Origin: Colwellia sp.
Lineage (GTDB): Bacteria > Pseudomonadota > Gammaproteobacteria > Enterobacterales > Alteromonadaceae
Length of the DNA stretch: 64,000 nucleotides
Direction: 5' to 3'
Assembly: GCA_020630795.1 (NCBI GenBank)
Contig: JAHDIK010000015.1
Location: 1 to 64,000, forward strand
A model generated the notes under the pieces. That model was not told the origin of the DNA and searched no databases. It worked only from the letters and a program-made list of their open reading frames with translations. Position numbers and translations under genes: made by a program. Shown in pieces: positions 10,107 through 19,400 of the stretch (position 1 is the first letter of the stretch; each line of letters opens with the position of its first letter).

Positions 10107-11630
10107 ATGAATGAAATTAAACCAATAAATAATATTGTTGTTTGTAGTTCTGGTAAAAATGACCTAAAACTAAATCAACTTGACGCATTACTCGCAGGTT
10201 ATTTCACTTGTATAAAATTAATATATTCTCTCTATGATTGTAAGATTAATATAACGCATGTGTGTGAAGATTTAGAACGATTTATCGAAACGAAGTCGGT
10301 AACCACACTTGATTATCAGCAGTTAGCTTTTTTACATTCCGTAGGCTTAACTGAAAAACAATTAATAAAACTTGCCAATGGTAAGCATTGCTTAGGTAAT
10401 CGACTTGTTGATTGGTCAAAAGACGATCATCAAGTTAACTTAGTTGACGGTCTTTATGGCGTGAATTTCAACAATGTAGAGTTTCACGATTATATGGCAT
10501 GGTCCTTAAAACAAAATAATACATTTAGCTACGATGATTTTTCAATTGGAGCACAAATGGCCAAAACGAATCGATTTACACATCCTTCTAAAGATAAAAG
10601 TTCAATTCTATCCACGTTTAGTTACGGCTTAAACGTCGATACCTATTCTTTAGTGAAGCTAATGCAAGTTATTGTTAGTAATGAAAGCTCAAGAGTAAAT
10701 ACAATCGTTGGTTATGTTAAAAAATCAAATTTTGTATCTAAGCATATAGAGTCTTTACAAATAACATCCGTTAACGATGAACAATTAATTAATACTGATT
10801 TTTTAATTGAATGTTCAGGAAATTCAAGTCATTTTAAGTTAGATAAATCTGTGCATTCTCAATATCTATCTAAAAAGTTTATCGTCGCAGAAATCGAAGA
10901 TATCGAAAACGATACCGTTATTAACAAAATCCAACAGCACACCTTTGGTTGGAGTAAGATTTACCACCTTAAAAAAAGTAAGATAATTGAGTGTTGTTAT
11001 ACAGAACAGTCAGAAATTGCCGTAATAGAGGAGTTACTACAAAAAGGTATACATGTTAACCAAGAATCTATTCAAGAAAAATCATATAACCATGAATTTA
11101 TTTTGAATGCGTGGCAAGGAAACTGTTTATATGTAGCGCAGTCATCAGGAAATATTGAGCCTATTTTCGATCATTATTTGTCACTTCTATCTAAAGATAT
11201 CGAAAGGTGGTTATCGCTGTTTCCTTCTATGGAATATAATCAGCAACTTGTTGAATACTATAATCAAGACTATGTAACGGTTCATAAAAGTCTACACGAT
11301 TATGTATATGCTCATTATTATTTTGCAAAAGAAGAACAATTCAGTTTTTGGTCGGCGATACATGATGAACCAATGCACGAGTCGTTGTGTCATTTAACAG
11401 ATACATTCGCAAAAATATGTATTGTTCCCGAATTTGAAAATAATTACTTTCAACCGAATCAATGGTTTTCATTATTCTTTGCTTTAGGTTTAGTGCCAGT
11501 AGATCAAAACCCAATAATTTATTGTGAAATGAACATTGATAAAAAATTGACAGATCTTAAAAAGTACATCTCCGACTTTACAGTAAAGATTCCTAAATAT
11601 AATCAGTTTGTTAGTTACCATCGTTTGTAA
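10107..11630 (+). CDS. Degenerate halogenase-family paralogue lacking FAD and active-site motifs
   Basis: About 507 residues, the same length as the halogenase just upstream and alignable to it along its length. NTFSYDDFSIGAQMAKTNRF matches the SLGASICNAGKF region. ECSGNSSHFK matches VDCSGFKAQ, and GNCLYVAQSSGNIEPI matches NNCLAIGLSSNFLEPL. Key motifs are gone: the N terminus reads IVVCSSGKNDLK instead of GGGTAGW, WxWxIP is replaced by FGWSKIYHLK, and the LEST that follows EP is replaced by IFDH. The open frame is intact without stops, so the protein is probably made and selected. A non-catalytic partner or regulator of halogenase 2 is a reasonable guess. The start is uncertain: a GTG at 10056 would overlap the upstream gene, and ATG 10107 has no clear ribosome site. 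Confidence 0.7.
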   Translation: MNEIKPINNIVVCSSGKNDLKLNQLDALLAGYFTCIKLIYSLYDCKINITHVCEDLERFIETKSVTTLDYQQLAFLHSVGLTEKQLIKLANGKHCLGNRLVDWSKDDHQVNLVDGLYGVNFNNVEFHDYMAWSLKQNNTFSYDDFSIGAQMAKTNRFTHPSKDKSSILSTFSYGLNVDTYSLVKLMQVIVSNESSRVNTIVGYVKKSNFVSKHIESLQITSVNDEQLINTDFLIECSGNSSHFKLDKSVHSQYLSKKFIVAEIEDIENDTVINKIQQHTFGWSKIYHLKKSKIIECCYTEQSEIAVIEELLQKGIHVNQESIQEKSYNHEFILNAWQGNCLYVAQSSGNIEPIFDHYLSLLSKDIERWLSLFPSMEYNQQLVEYYNQDYVTVHKSLHDYVYAHYYFAKEEQFSFWSAIHDEPMHESLCHLTDTFAKICIVPEFENNYFQPNQWFSLFFALGLVPVDQNPIIYCEMNIDKKLTDLKKYISDFTVKIPKYNQFVSYHRL

Positions 11631-11654
11631 GTGTAAGTGTAAGTGTAAATGTAA
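11625..11654 (+). repeat. Hexamer tandem repeat at the end of the degenerate halogenase gene
   Basis: Five consecutive 6-bp units (TTGTAA, three copies of GTGTAA, then ATGTAA) span the stop codon. Each unit carries an in-frame TAA, so changes in copy number would not alter the protein end. Confidence 0.7.
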
Positions 11655-11765
11655 ATTAAGTCGAATTTTAAGCTAAAGTTAATGATTATCTAAAGAAATT
11701 AGTGTATAAAAATACGTATTCATATATAAAATTATTTCATGCGTTTTACGTACTTTGAGGGTTTA

Positions 11766-12995
11766 ATGTATAAATTAGTATTTTGTGTTTTACTGTTGAT
11801 AACACCAATTTTTTCCTACACAGCTCCAAATAAGTTACCTCAAGAGCAATTTAGCCAGGTTATAAATCAATTGGAATATCTCGCTCAAGTTGGGAACCCT
11901 GAAGCTCAATATAAACTTGCTCATATATACTACCTTGGTAAATCGGGTAAACCTGATAAAGTTGCGGCGTTTGTATGGTTTTTTCTAGCATCTGAATATG
12001 ATTATGAAGATGCCAAAGGTTATGCAAACAGTGTATTTAGTGAGTTAAGTGATGAGCAAAAGATCAAAGCGAAATCTAAAGCAATTGAGTTAACGGCTCA
12101 GTTCGGCGAGGTAGCTTTAGTTAAAGGTAAGTTTCCTTTCTTGTCTGATACTAAAATATTACAACAGTCTTTTAGCAAAGATGCCGAGATGTATGAAGAA
12201 TATGTATTAAGAGAAGATAATAAGCTATTAGTAGATAAGGCTGCGAGAGGGCGAAAAGCGGCAGTCGAACAAAGAGCTGAATTGATATCAAATTTAAACA
12301 AAGGTTATCGCCATAATGCTCGAGATAATCTTAGTAAAATGGGGTTAGAAGATGCATCAGGACTTGTTGTTATCAAACATAGTGTTTCTGAAGCAGGGGC
12401 GCCTGTGCAACCAGAGGTTATCTTCTCTTGGCCAGTAGGACAGTATGATTTAGCAATAGTTAACGCATTAAATAAATCAAAGTTTTTACCAGGAATAACA
12501 AATGGAGAGGAAAAAACTCAACACGGACTGATTTATTCAAAACGTATTGGTAAAAGAGGAAAAAATAGCTTTAGAACTGAATACCCGAATAAGTATAAGT
12601 ATTTTTTAAAAATGAAAAAAGAATCATCAATCAATAATAAATCTAAATATATCTATGCAAATTTGCTGAGGGCATACGAGAATATTATTGGGGCAAAACA
12701 GCCCAAAACATACCAACAATTACTCGAAGAATTGTCGAAAGATAAATTTATAGTTGCTCAATATGACTATGCTCAATATCTAATTTTTGAAGAAAAAAAT
12801 ATTGATAAAGGTCTATATTGGTTGATTCAAGCGGTAAAGTTGGGTTATACGAACGCTGAATATAGACTAGGGGAGATGTTAGTTAATCCACCATCTGAAT
12901 ATCTTGAAAGAGATATAACAAAAGCGAAGTTTTGGTTAGCTAGAGCTGCAGGTAAAGGGCATTCCAGAGCAACTGAAACATTGTCACAGTTATAA
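11766..12995 (+). CDS. Sel1-repeat periplasmic protein with a TonB-C-like central domain
   Basis: About 409 residues. Residues 1-20 form a signal peptide (MYKLVFCVLLLITPIFSYTA). A Sel1-like pair follows (EYLAQVGNPEAQYKLAHIYYLGK then AAFVWFFLASEYDYEDA). The middle, around residues 190-260, resembles the TonB C-terminal domain: GLVVIKHSVSEAGAPVQ, then DLAIVNALNKSKFLPG. More Sel1-type repeats close the protein (GLYWLIQAVKLGYTNAEYRLGEML, AKFWLARAAGKGHSRA). ATG 11766 has GAGG about five bases upstream. There is no N-terminal anchoring helix beyond the signal peptide, so it is not an ordinary TonB. It may sit in the periplasm as an adaptor for a TBDR. It follows the halogenase pair on the same strand. 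Confidence 0.65.
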   Translation: MYKLVFCVLLLITPIFSYTAPNKLPQEQFSQVINQLEYLAQVGNPEAQYKLAHIYYLGKSGKPDKVAAFVWFFLASEYDYEDAKGYANSVFSELSDEQKIKAKSKAIELTAQFGEVALVKGKFPFLSDTKILQQSFSKDAEMYEEYVLREDNKLLVDKAARGRKAAVEQRAELISNLNKGYRHNARDNLSKMGLEDASGLVVIKHSVSEAGAPVQPEVIFSWPVGQYDLAIVNALNKSKFLPGITNGEEKTQHGLIYSKRIGKRGKNSFRTEYPNKYKYFLKMKKESSINNKSKYIYANLLRAYENIIGAKQPKTYQQLLEELSKDKFIVAQYDYAQYLIFEEKNIDKGLYWLIQAVKLGYTNAEYRLGEMLVNPPSEYLERDITKAKFWLARAAGKGHSRATETLSQL

Positions 12996-13006
12996 GTTCA
13001 ACGTAC

Positions 13007-13054
13007 CGGGATTGGTTACCAAATTCACATATGGAATTTAAGAAACCACTCCCG
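13007..13054. terminator. Long imperfect stem-loop between convergent genes
   Basis: An outer stem pairs CGGGATTGGTT with AACCACTCCCG (10 of 11 bp), and an inner stem pairs AAATTC with GAATTT. It lies between the convergent Sel1 gene and halogenase 3. It lacks a strong U run, so it is either a weak terminator or an mRNA 3'-end structure. Confidence 0.45.
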
Positions 13055-13058
13055 AAAC

Positions 13059-14558
13059 CTATAACTTGAAGTAATCTTTATGGTTTGGAAGTTTACCCAC
13101 TTCATGATTGATACCATCATTTAAACTATCCATGAAGAGCTTTATATCTTGCCATTCAGATGTTGTCATTTCTCGAGGTAAATCTACGTTAGTAGGGTAG
13201 TAATGTTGCCCAGCCAATACCTGAAGCCAACTTTCATATGGAAATAAGGAATCACTCGGAAGGTTAATATAACCAGTATTTTTAAATTCTTTTAAATATG
13301 CCTTTAGAGACGTTGGAATATCCATTTTTGCGCAATCCGACCAAAAGCTAGAATCCCTGCGTTTAGTCGTGCAGTAATGAGCTATCAAAAAGTCTCTAAT
13401 TGTTAGGGCGTCATGACGAAAACGTTGATTAAAAATTTTAGTTTCGTGTTGTATGTCGTTACCACTTTTTAGTGAATTCATTAGAACTAAAGCATATTTA
13501 TGAGATAAATGTATGCTTGTTGATTCAAGGGGCTCAAAAAAACTACTTGATAAACCTAGAGCAACACAATTCTTATACCAAGGTGTTTTTACTATTCCTG
13601 TATTAAATTTAATGGTTCGTGGTTGCGTAATTAATTCTTCACCCTGTAGAGAGTTTATAAATTCAATTCTAGCCTGTTCATCAGATAAATATTTACTTGA
13701 ATATACATAGCCATTTCCATGCCTACTTTGTAAAGGTATTTTCCAACGCCACCCAGCATTCATTGCAATAGACTTTGTAAAAGGAAAGGGAGGTTCGAAA
13801 CTTTTGGTTTGTGCAACTATCGCTTTATCACATGGGAGGTATTTTTCCCAAGATTCATATTCGCACTGTAAATTATCTTTGATTAATATTCCTTTACTGC
13901 CGCTACAGTCAACGAAGAAGTCGCCTGAAATACTATCATGGTTTGTTAGGTTTACTCTTTGTAGGTCTCCATTATCTTTATTTTGTACCGAGCTTACAGT
14001 ATCGGATATAAAGTTAATACCATGCTTAATTGCATATTTTTTCAAAAAATCAGCGAGCAAGCCTGCATCAAACTGATATGCATAGAAAAGGTTGGACAGG
14101 GGGTAGTAATACCCTGGTTTGGGAAATTTAGGAATAATCGGTGGATTGAATACTTCCTTATAAGCAGCAACAGCGCATGGCGAAAAATTATTTAAAGGCT
14201 TGGAGTTGAACTGTTTATTATATGCAAGCCACAACTTTCCAAAAGGAATGTCAGTATATTCAGTTCCTACTTTTCCAAATGCATGCATGTATGAATGACC
14301 AACTTCCGACCAGTTTTCAAATTGAATACCATATTTAAATGAACCGTCAATTTGATGAATGAAGTCTTTTTCGTTCAAACCTAAATAGTTGACTAAATTT
14401 ACAATAGGTGGAATTGTAGCTTCACCAACACCAACAGTTGGTATATTAGGGCTTTCAATCAAGGTAATTTTATATTCAGATTTAGGTAAACCTTTTAGAA
14501 GTACAGAAGCCGAAATCCAGCCAGCAGTTCCTCCTCCTATAATTATTATATTTTTCAT
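13059..14558 (-). CDS. Flavin-dependent tryptophan halogenase family protein (3)
   Basis: 499 residues starting MKNIIIIGGGTAGW, with the FAD-binding motif at residues 8-14. GSFKYGIQFENW carries the presumed catalytic Lys, GWRWKIP is the WxWxIP motif, and FEPLESTSIHL carries the conserved Glu. It lies downstream of the TBDR 2 and glycan-binding lipoprotein genes on the same strand, but a terminator at 14641 separates them. It may depend on read-through or its own promoter. It is clearly homologous to the genes at 2252 and 8564 but not a recent copy, since the sequences differ throughout. Confidence 0.87.
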   Translation of the reverse strand: MKNIIIIGGGTAGWISASVLLKGLPKSEYKITLIESPNIPTVGVGEATIPPIVNLVNYLGLNEKDFIHQIDGSFKYGIQFENWSEVGHSYMHAFGKVGTEYTDIPFGKLWLAYNKQFNSKPLNNFSPCAVAAYKEVFNPPIIPKFPKPGYYYPLSNLFYAYQFDAGLLADFLKKYAIKHGINFISDTVSSVQNKDNGDLQRVNLTNHDSISGDFFVDCSGSKGILIKDNLQCEYESWEKYLPCDKAIVAQTKSFEPPFPFTKSIAMNAGWRWKIPLQSRHGNGYVYSSKYLSDEQARIEFINSLQGEELITQPRTIKFNTGIVKTPWYKNCVALGLSSSFFEPLESTSIHLSHKYALVLMNSLKSGNDIQHETKIFNQRFRHDALTIRDFLIAHYCTTKRRDSSFWSDCAKMDIPTSLKAYLKEFKNTGYINLPSDSLFPYESWLQVLAGQHYYPTNVDLPREMTTSEWQDIKLFMDSLNDGINHEVGKLPNHKDYFKL

Positions 14559-14640
14559 AGTTACACGTCATTGTATTTAATTAGTAAACAAGGTTAATCA
14601 TATCAAATTTCATTTAATTCTGAGTTGATTTTAGACATAA

Positions 14641-14665
14641 AAAAGCCCTACAGAGTAGGGCTTTT
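14641..14665 (-). terminator. Intrinsic terminator after the glycan-binding lipoprotein gene
   Basis: A perfect 10-bp stem (AAAAGCCCTA and TAGGGCTTTT) with a 5-nt loop, flanked by A and T runs. It follows the stop codon of the gene ending at 14687. Confidence 0.85.
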
Positions 14666-14686
14666 ATGTAATCTAACTGTTAGGTG

Positions 14687-16324
14687 TTAGTTTATAGCTT
14701 CCATTTTTACATTATCAATGTACACATCCATACCCGTTGGCATAGTGCCATTAAGTTGGAACTCGGTGTAAGCTTGTCCTGCGGGGAAGGTTGATGCATC
14801 AAACTCAGCTTCAACTTTTACCCATTCGCCATCAATAGGTGTTACGCTCGGCCATAACTCTATACGGTCGGCCCATACACTAGGAACAAATACAATACGG
14901 AAACCTTGATTCGTAAGGCCATCCCAGTTATTGACTTTCAAATCGAAAGAATATTTGTATCGACCTTCGCCACTGCCTATAACTTGAGGTGTGTTGCCTC
15001 GGCTCATAGATACACCTGTTCTAGCGCTACCGTCAGACATAATGCGTAAGCCATACATTCCGTCTTTGGCGGCATCTGTTGATATTTCAACCACTGCTCC
15101 TGCTGGGTTTGACCAGTGTGGTGCCCAAGCGGTATCAGGGCTATCTAAACTACCACTTTCAAAGTTACCGTCAGCAAAATATAGTAAATTATCTCCTTCT
15201 ATTACTGTGAGAGTAAATGTTTTTACTAAATCTTCTCTCCCTTCTCGTTCAACAGTTGCTGTAATTGTTACGACGTTCATACCAGCAGCTACTTCATCAT
15301 CATCATTACTTAACACTAATGCAGTTGCAACGCCGGTTAAGGCATCAATACTAACAACCTCTGGGTTTGAAGACGTCCAAACTACGTCATTTTGAAAATT
15401 AAAGTCCGGTAGAAGTAAAGCGTCAAAATCAATCGAAGATTCAACTTTAATATCGATACGTGAACTTTGTTTGACTCCATCTACGTTGATATCAAGCGCT
15501 AATGGTTGGGTAACGACGACTGTTTCTGACGGAATTGTTTTTACAACAGAACCATCTTCCGATGTAACTGTAATGTCAAAGGCTCCTAGAGCCACTGCTG
15601 AAACTAGACCATTTTCGTCTATCGTTGCTTTTGTTTCATCGCTGACAGCATAAGTTAATTTATCGTACGTAGTGTCTAATGGCATAACTTGGGCGTCTAG
15701 TTGCGCGAAGTAATCTTCACCAACTTCAAAAGTATCAGGTGACTCTATTGATTCAGCTTTAACTTCCTCTCCTGATATCGTTATCGATATCTTTCTCGGA
15801 GTTGTTTCGGTCAATGAACCGTTATCAACTAAATATGTAAATTCGTAGATAGCCTCTGTATAACGTAACACCTCATCTCCATCTACTTCAGGATCAGGAT
15901 CAAATGCAATGTTGCCGTATGTATCAATTGTATGTTGATGAACAAGTAGTGCGGGATTGAAAGTACCAGGCAAAACAAACAACGAGTTTTCGCTTTGATA
16001 TACTGCTTGTAACGGTAAAGCAGGTCCTATGAACAGTGGTTGTTCAGGTGTTAAAGGAAAACCATCTTCATCTTCAGCTACTCGTAAATATTTTAAAGAG
16101 CGAGCTACAACTAGTGAATCTGCAGGGTTCGTTACACCAGCTAATAAGTCATACTGCATTATTGGATCACTTTCTTTGAGTGAAATCGTAATATCTTGAT
16201 CAAATGTCGCAGGCTGAACTTCGTTGTCATACAACTTTTGATTTCCATCGCCGCCACCACATGCTGTTAAAGCTGAGGCAATTGCGGTTGTAATAAATAG
16301 TTTATTAAGTAAGTTATGTTTCAT
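14687..16324 (-). CDS. Surface glycan-binding lipoprotein (SusE-like role) with Big_2 and CBM-like domains
   Basis: 545 residues. The signal ends in a lipobox (ALTAC) followed by GGGDG, a glycine-rich tether common in exported Alteromonadales lipoproteins. Residues about 40-185 resemble a cadherin/VCBS-like domain (ITISLKESDPIMQYDLLAG). About 190-370 hold two bacterial Ig-like (Big_2) domains (TIDENGLVSAVALGAFDITV, then VVWTSSNPEVVSIDALTGVA). The last 160 residues form a jelly-roll CBM-like domain (FADGNFESGS to MDVYIDNVKMEAIN). There is no catalytic domain. It lies 90 bp downstream of TBDR 2, so it probably captures galactan at the surface for that receptor, filling the SusD role. The same modules occur in the GH86 enzyme at 31988. 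Confidence 0.75.
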   Translation of the reverse strand: MKHNLLNKLFITTAIASALTACGGGDGNQKLYDNEVQPATFDQDITISLKESDPIMQYDLLAGVTNPADSLVVARSLKYLRVAEDEDGFPLTPEQPLFIGPALPLQAVYQSENSLFVLPGTFNPALLVHQHTIDTYGNIAFDPDPEVDGDEVLRYTEAIYEFTYLVDNGSLTETTPRKISITISGEEVKAESIESPDTFEVGEDYFAQLDAQVMPLDTTYDKLTYAVSDETKATIDENGLVSAVALGAFDITVTSEDGSVVKTIPSETVVVTQPLALDINVDGVKQSSRIDIKVESSIDFDALLLPDFNFQNDVVWTSSNPEVVSIDALTGVATALVLSNDDDEVAAGMNVVTITATVEREGREDLVKTFTLTVIEGDNLLYFADGNFESGSLDSPDTAWAPHWSNPAGAVVEISTDAAKDGMYGLRIMSDGSARTGVSMSRGNTPQVIGSGEGRYKYSFDLKVNNWDGLTNQGFRIVFVPSVWADRIELWPSVTPIDGEWVKVEAEFDASTFPAGQAYTEFQLNGTMPTGMDVYIDNVKMEAIN

Positions 16325-16354
16325 CTTACCAATTCTCCAATTTTTTAATTTTTA

Positions 16355-16391
16355 TCTCACTTGTGGTTTACGATGTTATAAACACAAGCGA
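16355..16391 (-). promoter_or_regulatory. Intercistronic stem-loop between TBDR 2 and lipoprotein genes
   Basis: Arms CTCACTTGTGGTTTA and TAAACACAAGCGAG pair with one mismatch and one bulge around an 8-nt loop. There is no U run on the minus strand. It may protect the upstream TBDR message or set the ratio of receptor to lipoprotein. Confidence 0.5.
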
Positions 16392-16414
16392 GAATCTAAT
16401 ATTTTGTTTTAAAC

Positions 16415-19400
16415 TTAAAAGTTAATACGCGCACTTAAACGATACTGACGGCCTGTTTTATACGCATTTACGGTACGGCTTGTATCAACGTTATCTTTTA
16501 ATGCATTACCCTCGTCAAACAATACAGTGTTTCCGTCTGCGTCTGTCATTCCTAAATCCGCAGAGGTGGAGGTGTAGTATGTACGGTGTAATTCATCAGT
16601 TAAATTAAGCGCATGGAATGAAAACGACACATTTTTGTCCCATTGATATGTAGCGCTAAAATCTAACTTAGTAGACGCATCTTTCCACGTTGCACCATTA
16701 TGTACTTCACGGTTAACTAATTGATCATCGTTGTAACGATGAGTTAAACGCATTTGGTGCCCGTCTTGCTCCCAATACAACGTAGTATTAGTGCTATGGC
16801 GAGGTGTGTAGGCCTGTGGAAGCGCTTTAAGTTCTTTTTGTAATTCTTCAGAGAATTCAGCTTCAGATTCAGAGTTGGCAAATGTATAGTTAAAGTTAAC
16901 GCCAAGCCCTGACCATATTCCAGGTAAGAAGTCATATGTTTGATTATATGAAAATTCAACACCTTGGGTTTCTGTTTTTTTACCGTTTCGTGTTACTGAT
17001 GCGGTAAATGAAGCACAGTTGAAGTCGTAAGGGTTATTAAACCCACCTTGTGCTGTTCGGTAAGGTAAACAATCAGTATTAGTTGTATTAACTGTATTTT
17101 GAACTGATTCTGAACCGTCAAATTGGTTTACTACAGTATTGTATTCACCAGGGAGTATTCTAAAGTCTTCCCAATCAATTGCCTCTAAGTCATAGTTACG
17201 GCGAATATCTTTAATAAACACTTCGCCAGTTACTTGCTCCTCAAAGTTTTTCATGTCCTTTCTGAAGTAAGCTAATGATACCATTCCAGATTTGTTGAAA
17301 TACCATTCGTAAGACAAATCGATGTTAGTTGATTCAAGTGGCTTTAAGTCAGGATTAGTTTTAGTGATTTTATTTGCAGCTCTATTCCAAACTGATTCTG
17401 AAACACTAAAGCCAGGCTTTAAGCTATCGAACGCTGGGCGAGCCATAGTTTTGGATGTTGCGAAGCGTATAATAGTGTCTTCATCAAGTGCATAGTTCAG
17501 GTTTAAGCTAGGTAATAAAAGGCTTGATTTACCTTTACCAGTACCTGAAAATTGACGAGACCAAGCATCTTGCTCTTCTTCGATTATACCTTTATCCACC
17601 AATAATGAAGCTTCGTTTTTGGCAGTTGATGTATCCCAATAGCGATAGTTAGCCCACCAGCTTTTGTTTCCTTGATTATTTCGAGTCATGTTACCAGGTT
17701 CTTGAGTAACATTTCCGTTGTCGTCGTATGTAGTTGCAAATGATTCATCTAGTTTCCAACCGGTATTCGCTGGTGCACCCCAGTCATACTCTATTTCGTT
17801 GTCGAAACACGCACTGTCAGCTGGATTTTCCCAAGGCTGAGAGAGTAATGTGTCATTTGTACCTACAGCAGTGTGCGCAGGACAAAGATTCAATTTATTA
17901 TTGTAAATTTGTCTTTCATAAACGAGGTCGTACGCTGAAATAACACCGTGACCGTTATTAAAGCCCATCGACGAATAGCCAAATGAATTGTTTTTAGTTT
18001 TAACGTAACGTACACCAACGTTACCCGTTAGTTTGCCTTCAAAGTACTCAAAGTTTAACTTTCCGTATAGAGATACGTTGTCTTGTTCTAAGTCTCGGTC
18101 ACCATCATTATTGTGTTTTGCTTCAATGTTGGGGAGGCCGAATATAGCATTTGTTGCTCTAACTGGATCTATAATCCCCCAACCATTTAAATAATTTTGA
18201 TTATAATTTGAATTAGTTCCAACTAAGCTCCCCATGAAGTCATCGACTGGAATCCCTGTTCCACCTATCATATCTATTAAGCGGATATCTGAAGCTGATT
18301 GACCGGATATAACATTACCTCGGTCGTCAAAAACGGTGTCAACGGAGCTTGAAAACTGTTGTCTATCGGTATAAACGACTTTATGACGATTTGAAACCTT
18401 TCCACCAAACTCCACTGATGTTAAACCAGCAAAGTCAACAGCCCAGTCAAAATCTAAGAACAAAGATTTATTTTCATCGTAAGATGTTTGGTTATATTGA
18501 GCTACATAACCAGCATGGTGTTGATTACCGTCATACGGATTAAAACCACTATTTGAAATGTTGTCGTTACCATTTCCATTTCCTGACGGAATAAAAACAA
18601 ATGGAGTGTCGCCAGTAACAATAATACATTCACCTGATGTACAGTCGTAACCTACTGGAACTATATCTTCAGGAGACACTTTATCTAGAGCTTTACGAGC
18701 ATTAAGTGTTTTCCAGTTATCAGTATTAATTGTCCAGTTTGGGAGTGATTCAAAATCAGTTTTAGACCAACCTGTTGTTAATTCAACACTTAAATCTTCT
18801 GTAATTTCATGATTGATTTTTAATGTTGCTACTTTGTTTTCAGTTTGGTTACCACCAATACTTCGACCTAATGCACCTGTACCGTAACGGTTTAGTGTTT
18901 TTGTAAATGTATGGTTTTGTGTATTAATTGTCCACCAATCTACTTGAGGGTCTGCTCCAACTAACACGTCAGTGCTACCAGGGCCAATAGTACGAGTTGT
19001 TTCGGAAGTGAAGTTTTGATTTTCTTCTTTTTCAAGACCAGGTCGGCTAGTACCAATGCTGTGTCGGTCAGCATTGTACTCTTGTTTTGAGTAACTTAAA
19101 TCTAATTGCACATCTGTTACATCTGTCGGTAGCCATTGAATACCGGCCGTAATAGTTTCTCTAACTCTATTATTTAAATGAGCGTTATAGCTTACGCTAG
19201 CTGGCATGAAACCATATTGATCTTCTGTAATTGGTTCACCTGTAACTGCATCTGTAGCTCTACCAGCTTTAACTTCTTGAACTTCATAAGGTGCTAACCA
19301 GTTACTGCCAATCTCGTCTCGACGTGAAGATGACGTTTCTTTTGAAGCTGTAACAATTATACCTAAAGTATCATCTAGCATCTTTTCAGAGAATGTACCG

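Noticed and set aside
2252-14558. A natural-product (halogenated metabolite) cluster
   Set aside because: Halogenase-like genes are present, but there are no NRPS, PKS, peptide-precursor or tryptophan-pathway genes. The neighbours are TBDR and sugar-related genes instead.
14991-15395. 134-codon plus-strand frame inside the glycan-binding lipoprotein gene
   Set aside because: It lies fully opposite a well-supported gene and its Thr/Ser/Val-rich translation is the expected shadow of that gene.
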